Source: an uncultured beta proteobacterium (GTDB lineage: Bacteria; Pseudomonadota; Gammaproteobacteria; Burkholderiales; Burkholderiaceae_C). From it: a DNA stretch of 38,823 nucleotides. The position numbers and the translations under genes are program-made. Under the pieces are notes generated by a model, which ran no database searches, was not told the DNA's origin, and saw nothing but the letters and a program-made list of their open reading frames with translations. Shown in pieces: positions 29,860 to 38,823 of the stretch. The stretch covers positions 1 to 38,823 of the forward strand of contig CAIYGK010000595.1 of NCBI GenBank assembly GCA_903925725.1, given 5' to 3'. The number at the start of each line of letters is the position of its first letter. Positions within the stretch are counted from its first letter, which is position 1.

Positions 29860-30702
29860 ATGAATACCGAAAGCACGCTCTCCACTTTTGTTGCCGTTGA
29901 TGGCGACAATCTTGCCATTCAGGACTGGCCACTGGAAGATGGACAGCCGATGCGTGGCGTCGTCCTGTTGGTGCATGGTCTGGGCGAACACGCCGGACGT
30001 TATGACCACGTAGCACGCCGGCTCAACAGCTGGGGTTTTGCGGTGCGTGGCCCGGACCAGTACGGTCACGGTGAGTCCGGTGGTGCGCGCGGTGGCTTGC
30101 CCACGGCGCATCGGCTGCTTGACGATCTGGCCGACATTGTTGACAGCACGCGTCTGCGCATGAACGCGAAGACGCCCCTGATATTGCTCGGACACAGCAT
30201 GGGTGGCCTGGTGGCAGCGCGTTTTGTTTCGCTGGCCATGCGGCCAGTTGAGGCGCTGGTGCTGTCGTCGCCGGCCCTGGACCCGGGCTTGAGCGCTTTT
30301 CAGAAATTACTTGTTTCGGTGCTGCCGAAAATTGCACCTGACCTGCGCGTTGGCAATGGGCTTGATCCTTCCATGATCTCGCATGACCCGGCGGTTGTCG
30401 CCGCTTATCGATCCGACAAATTGGTGCACGACCGCATTTCAGCGCGGCTTGCGCGCTTTATTGCCGATGACGGGCCAGCTACTGTGGCGCTGGCGCCGAA
30501 CTGGAAAGTGCCAACGCTCTTGCTTTATGCCGGAGCCGACAAGCTGGTCAACCCGGCCGGTAGCCGCGCCTTTGCGGCGGCGGCGCCCAAACAGGTCGTC
30601 ACGGCACACTGCTTTGAGACGCTTTACCATGAGATATTCAACGAGCTCGACGCCGAGCCGGTTTTTGCCGCGCTCAAGGCTTGGCTGGACGCGCGTTTTT
30701 AG
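29860..30702 (+). CDS. Monoacylglycerol lipase-like alpha/beta hydrolase
   Basis: LLVHGLGEHAGRYDHVARRL, LLGHSMGGLVAARF, LLYAGADKLVNP. Confidence 0.87.
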   Translation: MNTESTLSTFVAVDGDNLAIQDWPLEDGQPMRGVVLLVHGLGEHAGRYDHVARRLNSWGFAVRGPDQYGHGESGGARGGLPTAHRLLDDLADIVDSTRLRMNAKTPLILLGHSMGGLVAARFVSLAMRPVEALVLSSPALDPGLSAFQKLLVSVLPKIAPDLRVGNGLDPSMISHDPAVVAAYRSDKLVHDRISARLARFIADDGPATVALAPNWKVPTLLLYAGADKLVNPAGSRAFAAAAPKQVVTAHCFETLYHEIFNELDAEPVFAALKAWLDARF

Positions 30703-30709
30703 AACTTGC

Positions 30710-30733
30710 GGGACAGATCTTTAGCTCTGTCCC
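30710..30733. terminator. Hairpin between convergent genes (candidate terminator)
   Basis: GGGACAGA (30710-30717) / TCTGTCCC (30726-30733), perfect 8-bp arms, 8-nt loop; just after the stop at 30702 and before 30757. Confidence 0.5.
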
Positions 30734-30756
30734 CAACTGATAACGGGATGTTCAGT

Positions 30757-31584
30757 TCACAACTTTTCAGTCTCACCCGAGCGCGGTTGCCACTTCATCA
30801 GGTGCTTCTCGATCCGCCCTACCGCTTCATCCAGCACCAGCGCAAAGGCGGTCAGCACCAGAATGCCCGCCATCACGGTGTTGATGTCAAAGCTGCCTTC
30901 GGCCTGCAGGATCAGGTAACCAACCCCTTGGCTGGAGCCCAGGTACTCGCCGACCACGGCACCCACAAACGCGAGTCCAACCGAGGTGTGCAGCGAGCTG
31001 AAAACCCAGCTGGTGGCACTGGGCAGATAGACCTGACGCAGCAACTGACGCTGACTGGCGCCCAGCATCCGGGCATTGGCCAGCACCACCGGGCTGACCT
31101 CCTTGACGCCCTGATAGACGTTGAAGAACACGATGAAAAAAACCAGCGTCACGCCCAGCGCTACCTTGGAGCCCATGCCCAGACCAAACCAGACTGAAAA
31201 GATCGGCGCCAGGATGATGCGCGGCATGGCGTTGAAGGCCTTGATATAGGGCTCCAGCAGGGCCGAGGCCATCGGTGCGAGCGCCAGCCACAAGCCGCCC
31301 GCCAGTCCCAAGGCGGAGCCGACGGCAAACGCCATCAGTGTTTCTGTCAGCGTGATGCCCAGGTGCTGGTAAATGTCGGCGTCGCGCACAAACCACGACC
31401 AGACCCGGGCAAAGATCTTCAACGGCTCGCCAAAGAAGAAGGCGGCCTGGCGCTCGTCGGCAAACATCATGGGCGGTATCAGCCCGGGCAGGGTCATCAG
31501 GTGCCAGAACAGAAACAGGGCCAGCAGCAGCCCGATTTGCCAGAACCACAAGGTTTGGCTGCGCGGTTTGATCAGTTTCCACAT
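30757..31584 (-). CDS. ABC transporter permease, NitT/TauT (SsuC) family
   Basis: Multi-TM; ALAPMASALLEPYIKAFNAMPRIILAPIFSVWFGLGMGSKV (EAA loop region). Confidence 0.9.
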   Translation of the reverse strand: MWKLIKPRSQTLWFWQIGLLLALFLFWHLMTLPGLIPPMMFADERQAAFFFGEPLKIFARVWSWFVRDADIYQHLGITLTETLMAFAVGSALGLAGGLWLALAPMASALLEPYIKAFNAMPRIILAPIFSVWFGLGMGSKVALGVTLVFFIVFFNVYQGVKEVSPVVLANARMLGASQRQLLRQVYLPSATSWVFSSLHTSVGLAFVGAVVGEYLGSSQGVGYLILQAEGSFDINTVMAGILVLTAFALVLDEAVGRIEKHLMKWQPRSGETEKL

Positions 31585-31599
31585 AAGCGTCTGCCGTCC

Positions 31600-32409
31600 T
31601 CAGGCAACCTGCAGTTGTTGCTGGTAGCCTTTGAGCACTTCATCGCGCAGCACCGACCAGATGGCTTTGTGCAGTTCGATGAAGCGCGCCGTCATCTTGA
31701 CTTCGGCCACGTCACGCGGGCGCGGGATGTCGATGACAAAATCACCAATCGGATGGCTGCCGGGGCCAGCGCTCAGAACCACCACACGGTCGCTCATGGC
31801 AATCGCCTCGTCCAGATCGTGCGTGATGAAGAGCACAGCCTTTTTCTTGGCTGCCCACAGCGTCAGCAACTCGTTCTCCATCAGTTGCCGCGTTTGAATG
31901 TCGAGCGCCGAAAACGGCTCGTCCATCAGGATGATGTCGGGGTCCAGCACCAGCGTTTGCGCCAGACTGACACGCTTGCGCATGCCGCCCGACATCTGGT
32001 GTGGATAGCGGTCGCCAAAGCCACCCAGGCCAACGCGGCGCAACCAGTCGTCCGCGCGGCTGCGCGCCTGCGCTGGCGAGACGCCCTGAAACTCCAGACC
32101 GGCCAGCACATTGCCCAGCGCGGTACGCCAGGGCATCAAACTCTCGGCCTGAAACATGTAGCCGGCTTGGCGGTTCAGTCCCTTGAGCGGCTGACCGAAC
32201 ACCGAAACCGAACCGGTGCTTGGCTCCAGCAGGCCGGCGCCGACGTTGAGCAGCGTGCTCTTGCCGCAGCCGGTTGGCCCGACCACGCTGACAAATTCGC
32301 CAGCACCAACAGTCAGGCTGACGTCCTGCACCGCCGTGTAGCGCTGGCCGGGGTCGTGCTTGCTGACAAAGGTGCAGGCAACGCCCTTGAGTTCAAGCGC
32401 GGCTGTCAT
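31600..32409 (-). CDS. ABC transporter ATP-binding protein, NitT/TauT family
   Basis: Walker [45 protein letters not shown]. Confidence 0.94.
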   Translation of the reverse strand: MTAALELKGVACTFVSKHDPGQRYTAVQDVSLTVGAGEFVSVVGPTGCGKSTLLNVGAGLLEPSTGSVSVFGQPLKGLNRQAGYMFQAESLMPWRTALGNVLAGLEFQGVSPAQARSRADDWLRRVGLGGFGDRYPHQMSGGMRKRVSLAQTLVLDPDIILMDEPFSALDIQTRQLMENELLTLWAAKKKAVLFITHDLDEAIAMSDRVVVLSAGPGSHPIGDFVIDIPRPRDVAEVKMTARFIELHKAIWSVLRDEVLKGYQQQLQVA

Positions 32410-33431
32410 CCCTTGGGGTATTTGGCGTTGGCCTTTTTGACGAAGTCGTTGGTGTAGACCGCGTTCAGGTCCAATTTTGCAGCGGCCAGTTGATCGTCCA
32501 CGCTGGCCAGGGCCCGAAACGCCGTCTGCGCGCCCTTCTCGGGGATCATGCCGTCAGCAGACAGTGCGCCCTTGGCAGCCAGAAAGGCGTCGATGTAGAC
32601 CGCCCGGTCGCCCATCAGGAAACTCTCGGGGACCGTCTTGATGATGTCGGCAGCACCGGCTTTCTGAATCCACTTGTCGGCGCGTACGATGGCGTTCGCC
32701 AGTGCCTGCGTTGTATTGGGGTTGCTGTTGATGAAGGTTTGCATCGCGTACATGCACGCGGCCGGCATCGGACCACCGAATACTTTCTCCGACTCCGCGA
32801 CGACGCGTGTATCGGAGATGATCTTCAGGTCGCCGGAGCGCTGCAGCAGCGTGATGACCGGGTCCAGATTGCTCATGGCGTCGATCTGGCCGGCACGCAT
32901 GGCAGCTACCGCACCGTTGCCGGCACCAACACCAATGACGCTGACATCGCTCGGCTTGAGTCCGGCTTTGGCCAGCACGAAGTTGAGCATCACATTGGTC
33001 GAACTGCCGGGTGCAGTAACGCCGACTTTCTTGCCCTTGAGATCGGCGATGGTCTTGAAGCCAGCCATGGTTTTCGGGTTGATACCCAGCACAATCTGGG
33101 GCGCTGCGCCCTGCAGAACAAAGGCGCGCATGCGCTGGCCCTTGAACTGCATGTTGACCGTGTGCTCAAACGCACCCGAGACCACATCGGCGCTACCGCC
33201 CACCACGGCCTGCAAGGCGCGCGAGCCACCGGCGAAGTCGACGATGGTCACGTCCAGTCCCTCGGCCTTGAAATAACCCAGTTGCTCGGCGATGGTCAGC
33301 GGCAGGTAATAGAGCAGGTTCTTGCCACCCACGGCCACCGTGACCTTGGACTTTTCCAGGGCCTGCGCATGGGCCAAGTAAGGTAGTGTGGCGGCCAGCA
33401 CACCGCAGGCCAACAAGTGTCGTCTTTGCAT
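32406..33431 (-). CDS. ABC transporter substrate-binding protein (NMT1/THI5-like, SsuA/TauA family)
   Basis: Signal peptide; YYLPLTIAEQLGYFKAEGLDVTIVDFAGGSRALQAVVGGSADVV. Confidence 0.9.
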   Translation of the reverse strand: MQRRHLLACGVLAATLPYLAHAQALEKSKVTVAVGGKNLLYYLPLTIAEQLGYFKAEGLDVTIVDFAGGSRALQAVVGGSADVVSGAFEHTVNMQFKGQRMRAFVLQGAAPQIVLGINPKTMAGFKTIADLKGKKVGVTAPGSSTNVMLNFVLAKAGLKPSDVSVIGVGAGNGAVAAMRAGQIDAMSNLDPVITLLQRSGDLKIISDTRVVAESEKVFGGPMPAACMYAMQTFINSNPNTTQALANAIVRADKWIQKAGAADIIKTVPESFLMGDRAVYIDAFLAAKGALSADGMIPEKGAQTAFRALASVDDQLAAAKLDLNAVYTNDFVKKANAKYPKG

Positions 33432-33460
33432 GGGTTTGTCTCCTCTATGGCGGGCTCACA

Positions 33461-34624
33461 TCATACTGCGCGAGCCTGTTGGCTCCGGAGCCACAACAGC
33501 GAGGCGGCGATCAGGCTCACAGGCACCAGGGAACCGTAATTGAGCCAGGTCCAGCCACTGGTGGTGACCAGTACGCCGGACGAGAAGGAACTCAGGGCCA
33601 GGGTCGCAAAAACCGTGAAATTGAGCGCTCCCTGGGCCTTGTCTTTTTCCTCGGCGCTGTAGGTTTGCAAGGACAGCGTGGTGCTGCCGGTGAAGAGAAA
33701 ATTCCAGCCCACGCCGAGCACGAACAGGGCGACCAGAAACTGTTGCAGTTCCACGCCGGACAGCGCAATGGCGATGCACAGGGCATTGAGGGCCAGACCG
33801 ACGCTCATGATCGGCAGGGTGCCAAAACGCTTGATCAGATGGCCGGTGAAGAAGCCGGGCGCGAACATGCCGATCACATGCCACTGCAACACCAGCGCGG
33901 CGTCGGAAAACGGCAGGCTGCACTTTTGCATGGCCAAGGGTGTGGCGGCCATCAGCAGGTTCATCACGCCGTAGCCCAAGGCGCCTGCAGCCGCTGCCAC
34001 GATGAACGCGGGCTGTCTCATGATCTGTGCCAGCGGTCGGCCGCCGCTGACCTGTTTCTTGAGTGGCGCTGGCGCGAACTCGATGAAGGACAGGACGGTC
34101 ATGGACAGCAGGGCGACCACGCAAAGGGCCAGGTAGGCGCCGGCAAACGGGGTGCTGACGATGGTGCGGGTCTGCTGCGCCAGATTGGGTGCGATCACGG
34201 CGCCGATCAGGCCACCTGCCAGCACCAGGGAAACCGCTTTTTCGCGCCAGGCCGGCAAGGCCAGTTCTGCCGCGGCAAAACGGTACAGATTGGCGTTGGC
34301 GTTGTAGTAGCCGGCCAACAGCGTGGCGCTGCACAGCAGCCAGAAGTTCTTGTTGACCGCAGCATAAGCGCACAGCAGACAGGCCCCCAGGACGATCAGC
34401 AGACCCAGTTGAAACGAGATTTTGCGCCCGAAGCGTTCCTGTGTTTTGGCTACCAGTCCGGTGGAAAGGGCGCCACCCACCACATAAGCCATGACCGGTA
34501 GCGTGGCCATCCAGCCCAGTGGCGCCAGGCTCAGACCCACCAGGCCGTTGATGGCGATGAAGGTGATATTGTTTGTCAGAAAAAGCCCCTGACAAATGGT
34601 GAGCAACCAGAGGTTTCGGTTCAT
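33461..34624 (-). CDS. MFS transporter
   Basis: Twelve-TM-like hydrophobic pattern; MNRNLWLLTICQGLFLTNNITFIAINGLVG. Confidence 0.85.
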   Translation of the reverse strand: MNRNLWLLTICQGLFLTNNITFIAINGLVGLSLAPLGWMATLPVMAYVVGGALSTGLVAKTQERFGRKISFQLGLLIVLGACLLCAYAAVNKNFWLLCSATLLAGYYNANANLYRFAAAELALPAWREKAVSLVLAGGLIGAVIAPNLAQQTRTIVSTPFAGAYLALCVVALLSMTVLSFIEFAPAPLKKQVSGGRPLAQIMRQPAFIVAAAAGALGYGVMNLLMAATPLAMQKCSLPFSDAALVLQWHVIGMFAPGFFTGHLIKRFGTLPIMSVGLALNALCIAIALSGVELQQFLVALFVLGVGWNFLFTGSTTLSLQTYSAEEKDKAQGALNFTVFATLALSSFSSGVLVTTSGWTWLNYGSLVPVSLIAASLLWLRSQQARAV

Positions 34625-34665
34625 GTATTTGCTTGATTTTGCTCAGGGAGTGCGCTCCATTTTCG

Positions 34666-34704
34666 CTGTAAACTTCATGACATGAAATTTTGTCTGCTTT
34701 ACAG
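34666..34704. promoter_or_regulatory. Nested inverted repeats upstream of ubiU
   Basis: Outer CTGTAAA (34666-34672) / TTTACAG (34698-34704), inner TTCATG-A-CATGAA (34674-34686); in the intergenic region between divergent MFS and ubiU. Confidence 0.45.
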
Positions 34705-34749
34705 GGCAGGCAGCGACATACCCGCTGTGGTGTGGTTCAATCCCAAAGC

Positions 34750-35808
34750 ATGATGAATTCCATTTCTGACAACTCCCGGGCGCCAGCGGCGCAGCCTGCT
34801 GTTGCGCCCATGGAACTGGTTTGTCCGGCCGGCAGCCTGCCGGCCCTGAAAGCCGCTGTTGACAATGGAGCCGACTGTGTTTACCTGGGTTTTCGCGACG
34901 CTACCAATGCGCGCAATTTTGCCGGCCTGAACTTTGACGAGGCTGCCATCAACACCGGCATCCGTTACGCTCATGAGCGTGGCCGCAAAGTGTTTGTGGC
35001 GCTCAATACCTATCCGCAGGCCGCCAGCCCCGAAGTCTGGCGCGCTGCTGTTGACCGTACCGCGCACAGTGGCGTTGATGCCGTGATCCTGGCAGATCCG
35101 GGCCTGATGGCCTATGCCATCAAGACGCATCCCAACCTGCGACTGCATCTGTCGGTGCAGGGCTCAGCCACCAACTATGAGGCGCTCAATTTCTACCATG
35201 AGCACTTTGGCATTTCGCGCGCCGTCTTGCCGCGTGTGCTGTCGCTGACCCAGGTCGAACAGGTGCTGGAAAAGACGCCGATCGAAATCGAAGTGTTCGG
35301 TTTCGGCAGCCTGTGCGTGATGGTCGAAGGACGTTGCGCTCTCTCAAGCTACGTGACGGGCGAGGCACCCAATACGAACGGCGTCTGTTCACCACCGAAA
35401 GCGGTGCGCTGGGTGGAAACAGCGCAGGGGCGCGAGTCGCGTCTGAATGGTGTCCTGATTGATCGCTATGAGAGCGGCGAAAACGCAGGTTATCCGACCC
35501 TGTGCAAGGGTCGCTTTGATGTAGGCAATGAGCAGAACTACTATGCGATCGAAGAGCCGACCAGTCTGAACACGCTCTCGCTGCTGCCGCAACTGATGAA
35601 GATGGGTGTGCGCGCCATCAAGATCGAAGGGCGTCAGCGCAGCCCGGCCTATGTGGCGCAAGTGACCAAGGTTTGGCGCGAAGCGATCGATAGTTGCCGT
35701 GAGAATCCGCACCGCTACTCCGCCAAGCCGGCCTGGATGAACGATCTGGACAAGGTCGCCGAAGGGCAACAGCACACGCTGGGCGCCTACCACAGGCCAT
35801 GGAAATGA
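34750..35808 (+). CDS. ubiU: UbiU, O2-independent ubiquinone hydroxylation protein (U32 family)
   Basis: [48 protein letters not shown]...GVCSPP...[10 protein letters not shown] cysteine pattern; adjacent ubiV and ubiT. Confidence 0.92.
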   Translation: MMNSISDNSRAPAAQPAVAPMELVCPAGSLPALKAAVDNGADCVYLGFRDATNARNFAGLNFDEAAINTGIRYAHERGRKVFVALNTYPQAASPEVWRAAVDRTAHSGVDAVILADPGLMAYAIKTHPNLRLHLSVQGSATNYEALNFYHEHFGISRAVLPRVLSLTQVEQVLEKTPIEIEVFGFGSLCVMVEGRCALSSYVTGEAPNTNGVCSPPKAVRWVETAQGRESRLNGVLIDRYESGENAGYPTLCKGRFDVGNEQNYYAIEEPTSLNTLSLLPQLMKMGVRAIKIEGRQRSPAYVAQVTKVWREAIDSCRENPHRYSAKPAWMNDLDKVAEGQQHTLGAYHRPWK

Positions 35809-36710
35809 AACTTTCTTTAGGCCCCCTTTTGTATTACTGGCCGCGCGAGACGGTGCTCGGCTTCTACGAGGCCATCGCGAAGACGTCGGTCGATATCGTC
35901 TACCTCGGGGAAGCCGTTTGCTCACGCCGGCGCGAACTGCGGCTGGCGGACTGGCTCGGCATTGCCGCAAGTCTGACCGAATCCGGCAAGGAAGTCGTGC
36001 TGTCAACCCAGGTGCTGATTGAATCGGGCTCAGACGTCACGCTGCTGCACAAGATCGCCGAGATGTCCATCCACGGCGACTTCATGGTCGAAGCCAATGA
36101 CATGGGCGCCGTGCATTGCCTGGAGGGCAAAGTGCCCTTTGTGGCCGGTCCGCACCTCAACATCTACAACCTGCCGACGCTGCAGTGGATGGCCGCGTTG
36201 GGCATCAAGCGCTGGGTGATTCCGATGGAGATGGGGCGTGACGACCTCCAGTTTCTGCAGCAAGGCCGACCCGAAGGCCTGCAGACCGAAGTCTTTGCCT
36301 ATGGCCGCATGCCGCTGGCGTTTTCGGCGCGCTGTTTTACTGCGCGCCATTACAACCTGCCCAAGGACGATTGCCAGTTCCGGTGCATTGAACATGCCGA
36401 CGGCTTGCAGATGCGCACCCGCGAGGGCGAAGAATTTTTGGTGCTCAACGGCATACAGACCCAGTCGGCGCGCGTTTACAACCTGTTGCCCGAACTCGCC
36501 GGCATGCAGGCGATGGGTGTGGATGTGGCGCGTATCAGCCCGCAGTCGCAACACACGCCTGAAATCATTGCACTGTTTCGTGGAGTGCTGGCGAAAGAGA
36601 CGTCCGTTACGGACGCGATGCAGGCGATGACGGCGCTCATGCCCGAACGTGCCTGCAACGGCTACTGGTACGGTAAACCCGGTCTGGAGCAGCTGGCTGT
36701 GCCGGCTTGA
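35799..36710 (+). CDS. ubiV: UbiV, O2-independent ubiquinone hydroxylation protein (U32 family)
   Basis: [21 protein letters not shown]...[35 protein letters not shown]; overlaps the ubiU stop. Confidence 0.92.
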   Translation: MEMKLSLGPLLYYWPRETVLGFYEAIAKTSVDIVYLGEAVCSRRRELRLADWLGIAASLTESGKEVVLSTQVLIESGSDVTLLHKIAEMSIHGDFMVEANDMGAVHCLEGKVPFVAGPHLNIYNLPTLQWMAALGIKRWVIPMEMGRDDLQFLQQGRPEGLQTEVFAYGRMPLAFSARCFTARHYNLPKDDCQFRCIEHADGLQMRTREGEEFLVLNGIQTQSARVYNLLPELAGMQAMGVDVARISPQSQHTPEIIALFRGVLAKETSVTDAMQAMTALMPERACNGYWYGKPGLEQLAVPA

Positions 36711-36726
36711 TAACAAGGATTTGACC

Positions 36727-37200
36727 ATGCAAGTAAGCCCCTTTGTGCTGCCCAAACCGATCGGCGATCTGCTGTCTTACCTGCCGGCTTACCCCGGCTC
36801 GCTGATGTTTGTGACCGGTTTGAATCTGGCACTGGCGAAGAACCTCGCTCCCGACGTCAGGCAAATGCTGGCAGGAAAGAAGCTGCGCCTGAAGGTCACC
36901 GATGCGCAGCTGACGTTTGATTTTGAGTGGCTCAATGAGCGCTTCTCGGCCTGCCTGAACCAGGGTGAGGCCGACCTGACCATTAGCGCCAGCGCCTATG
37001 ATTTTGTATTGCTGGCGCGTCGTCAGGAAGACCCCGACACACTGTTTTTCAGTCGCCGTCTTGCCATGGAAGGCGATACCGAACTTGGCCTCTTGGTGAA
37101 GAACACGATCGATGCCATTGAACTGCCGGTTTTCAATATCGAGCAGTTCAAGCCGGCGCAAGTGCTGGCGCGCCTGAAGGCCAAGCTGGCGCCGCGCTAG
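36727..37200 (+). CDS. ubiT: UbiT, SCP2-domain accessory protein of O2-independent ubiquinone synthesis
   Basis: SCP2-like; RRQEDPDTLFFSRRLAMEGDTELGLLVKNTIDAIE; start MQVSPFVLPKP at 36727. Confidence 0.9.
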   Translation: MQVSPFVLPKPIGDLLSYLPAYPGSLMFVTGLNLALAKNLAPDVRQMLAGKKLRLKVTDAQLTFDFEWLNERFSACLNQGEADLTISASAYDFVLLARRQEDPDTLFFSRRLAMEGDTELGLLVKNTIDAIELPVFNIEQFKPAQVLARLKAKLAPR

Positions 37201-37229
37201 CATTTAGCACGGCAAAACCGGGGCCGCCT

Positions 37230-37847
37230 GTGCACCTCGCTCACACCTCGCCTCAGAAGCGCATCGTCGTTGCCATCTCGGGCGCCAGTGGTGCGGTCTA
37301 CGGCGTTCGCCTGCTGCAGCTGCTGGCTGAGATGGGCAATGTGCAAACACATCTGACGGTGTCCGAGGCCGGTTTTCTCAATCTCCAGCAGGAACTTGAC
37401 ATGGGCCGGACCCAGATCGAAGCACTGGCCGATGTGGTGTACCCGGTGCAGGACGTGGGCGCTGCCATTGCCAGTGGCTCCTTCCAGTGCGACGCGATGG
37501 TGGTGGCGCCCTGCTCCATGCGCACGCTGGCAGCGGTGGCCATGGGCCTGTCGGACAACCTCATCACGCGCGCGGCCGATGTCGTGCTCAAAGAGCGCCG
37601 GCGCCTCATCCTGATGACGCGCGAAACCCCCTTGAACCTGGCGCACCTGCGCAATATGACCAGCGTGACCGAAATGGGCGGCATCATCTTTCCGCCGGTG
37701 CCGAGTTTTTACCATCGGCCGCAGACCCTCTCCGAGATGGTTGATCACACCGTCGGCCGGGTGCTGGACCTGCTCGGGCTGCCGCAAGTCAGCGCGCCGC
37801 GTTGGGGTGGCCTGAAGGCGACAACAACCCCGCCCCGCGTGGAGTAA
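37230..37847 (+). CDS. ubiX: Flavin prenyltransferase UbiX
   Basis: [62 protein letters not shown]. Confidence 0.93.
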   Translation: MHLAHTSPQKRIVVAISGASGAVYGVRLLQLLAEMGNVQTHLTVSEAGFLNLQQELDMGRTQIEALADVVYPVQDVGAAIASGSFQCDAMVVAPCSMRTLAAVAMGLSDNLITRAADVVLKERRRLILMTRETPLNLAHLRNMTSVTEMGGIIFPPVPSFYHRPQTLSEMVDHTVGRVLDLLGLPQVSAPRWGGLKATTTPPRVE

Positions 37848-37852
37848 ACACC

Positions 37853-38823
37853 ATGGCTTACCATGACCTGAGAGACTTCATTGCACAACTGGAGCAACTG
37901 GGCGAACTGCGCCGAGTCAGTGCTCCCGTCTCACCGCATCTGGAAATGACGGCCTTGTGCGACCGCGCGCTGCGCGCTGGCGGCCCGGCCCTGCTGTTTG
38001 AAAATCCGACCGGCCACAGCATGCCGGTGCTGGGCAATCTGTTTGGCAGCACGCGCCGTGTCGCCATGGGCATGGGCGTCAGCGATGTCAGCGAATTGCG
38101 CCAGTTTGGCCATGTGCTGGCCACACTCAAGGAGCCCGAGGCGCCCAAGGGTTTCAAGGAACTGGTGGGGCTTTCGAGCCTGGTCAAGACGCTGTGGAAC
38201 ATGGCGCCCAAGGAACATAGCAGCGCTGCCTGCCAGGATGTGGTGTGGGAAGGGCAGGACGTTGATCTGGCACGTTTGCCGGTGCAGCATTGCTGGCCCG
38301 GCGACGTGGCGCCGCTCATTACCTGGGGCCTGGTGATTACCAAAGGGCCGCTCAAGGCGCGGCAGAACCTGGGCATTTATCGCCAGCAGGTGTTGGCTCG
38401 CAACAAGGTCATCATGCGATGGCTGGCACAGCGCGGCGGTGCGCTCGATTTTCGGGAGCATTGCGCGGCCAATCCGGGGCAACCGTACCCGGTCTGCGTG
38501 GCCCTGGGTGCCGACCCGGCAACGATTCTGGGAGCCGTCACCCCAGTGCCAGACAGCCTGTCGGAATACCAGTTTGCCGGCTTGCTGCGCGGCAGTCGCA
38601 CCGAACTGGTCAAAGCCCTGGGCAGCGAGCTGCGGGTCCCAGCCTCGGCCGAGATCGTGCTGGAAGGCCACATCTACCCTGATGCGTCGCATGCCAGTGG
38701 TTTTGAGCACGCCTTGGAGGGGCCGTACGGCGACCACACCGGTTACTACAACGAGCAGGACTGGTTTCCTGTCTTCACCATCGACCGCATCACGATGCGG
38801 CGCGACCCGATTTACCACTCTAC
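37853..38823 (+). CDS. ubiD: UbiD-family decarboxylase, 3' truncated by window
   Basis: Open frame from ATG 37853 ([22 protein letters not shown]...[31 protein letters not shown]) to the window end; not in the ORF list because it has no stop. Confidence 0.92.
   Translation, partial: MAYHDLRDFIAQLEQLGELRRVSAPVSPHLEMTALCDRALRAGGPALLFENPTGHSMPVLGNLFGSTRRVAMGMGVSDVSELRQFGHVLATLKEPEAPKGFKELVGLSSLVKTLWNMAPKEHSSAACQDVVWEGQDVDLARLPVQHCWPGDVAPLITWGLVITKGPLKARQNLGIYRQQVLARNKVIMRWLAQRGGALDFREHCAANPGQPYPVCVALGADPATILGAVTPVPDSLSEYQFAGLLRGSRTELVKALGSELRVPASAEIVLEGHIYPDASHASGFEHALEGPYGDHTGYYNEQDWFPVFTIDRITMRRDPIYHS

Noticed and set aside
34633-34646. FNR-like box TTGATTTTGCTCAG upstream of ubiU
   Set aside because: Only the left half (TTGAT) matches; the right half (CTCAG versus ATCAA) is poor. 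Kept only as a possibility because anaerobic control is expected.
37931-38818. 295-aa ORF on the - strand
   Set aside because: Antisense to the truncated ubiD, which is clearly the real coding frame.

Overview
The 38.8 kb window is chromosome-like, GC-rich and gene-dense. Its gene content (Bug receptors, TRAP and NitT-type transporters, UbiUVT) looks betaproteobacterial, possibly Comamonadaceae, but that is inference. I see no rRNA, tRNA, CRISPR array, IS element or phage genes. From left to right: (1) a signalling cluster with the C-terminal part of a hybrid kinase, a DivK-like receiver and a REC-PAS-HD-GYP protein; (2) an MFS transporter; (3) a compact reverse-strand operon of M14/AstE-type deacylase, DadA-like FAD dehydrogenase and C-type cytochrome lipoprotein; (4) a small secreted Ala/Lys/Asp heptad-repeat protein preceded by an overlapping micro-ORF; (5) a hexarate (galactarate/glucarate) catabolic locus under a LacI-family regulator, with two matching palindromic operators; (6) an HMW-FabG / MaoC / thiolase / haloalkane dehalogenase gene set followed by an anSME-like radical SAM enzyme; (7) a MacA-LolD-MacB type tripartite exporter; (8) an HMG-CoA-lyase-like gene plus type I dehydroquinase, a Hyi-like isomerase and a TRAP transporter; (9) a monoacylglycerol lipase-like hydrolase and a NitT/TauT-type ABC transporter; (10) an MFS transporter divergent from a ubiU-ubiV-ubiT-ubiX-ubiD cluster (O2-independent ubiquinone synthesis), with ubiD truncated by the window edge. 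The observations I would follow up first are the deacylase/DadA/cytochrome operon, the ubiUVTXD co-localisation with a palindromic upstream region, the paired LacI operators, the heptad-repeat secreted protein and the pseudo-receiver domain in the hybrid kinase. All functional calls come from motif recognition by eye; no searches were run.
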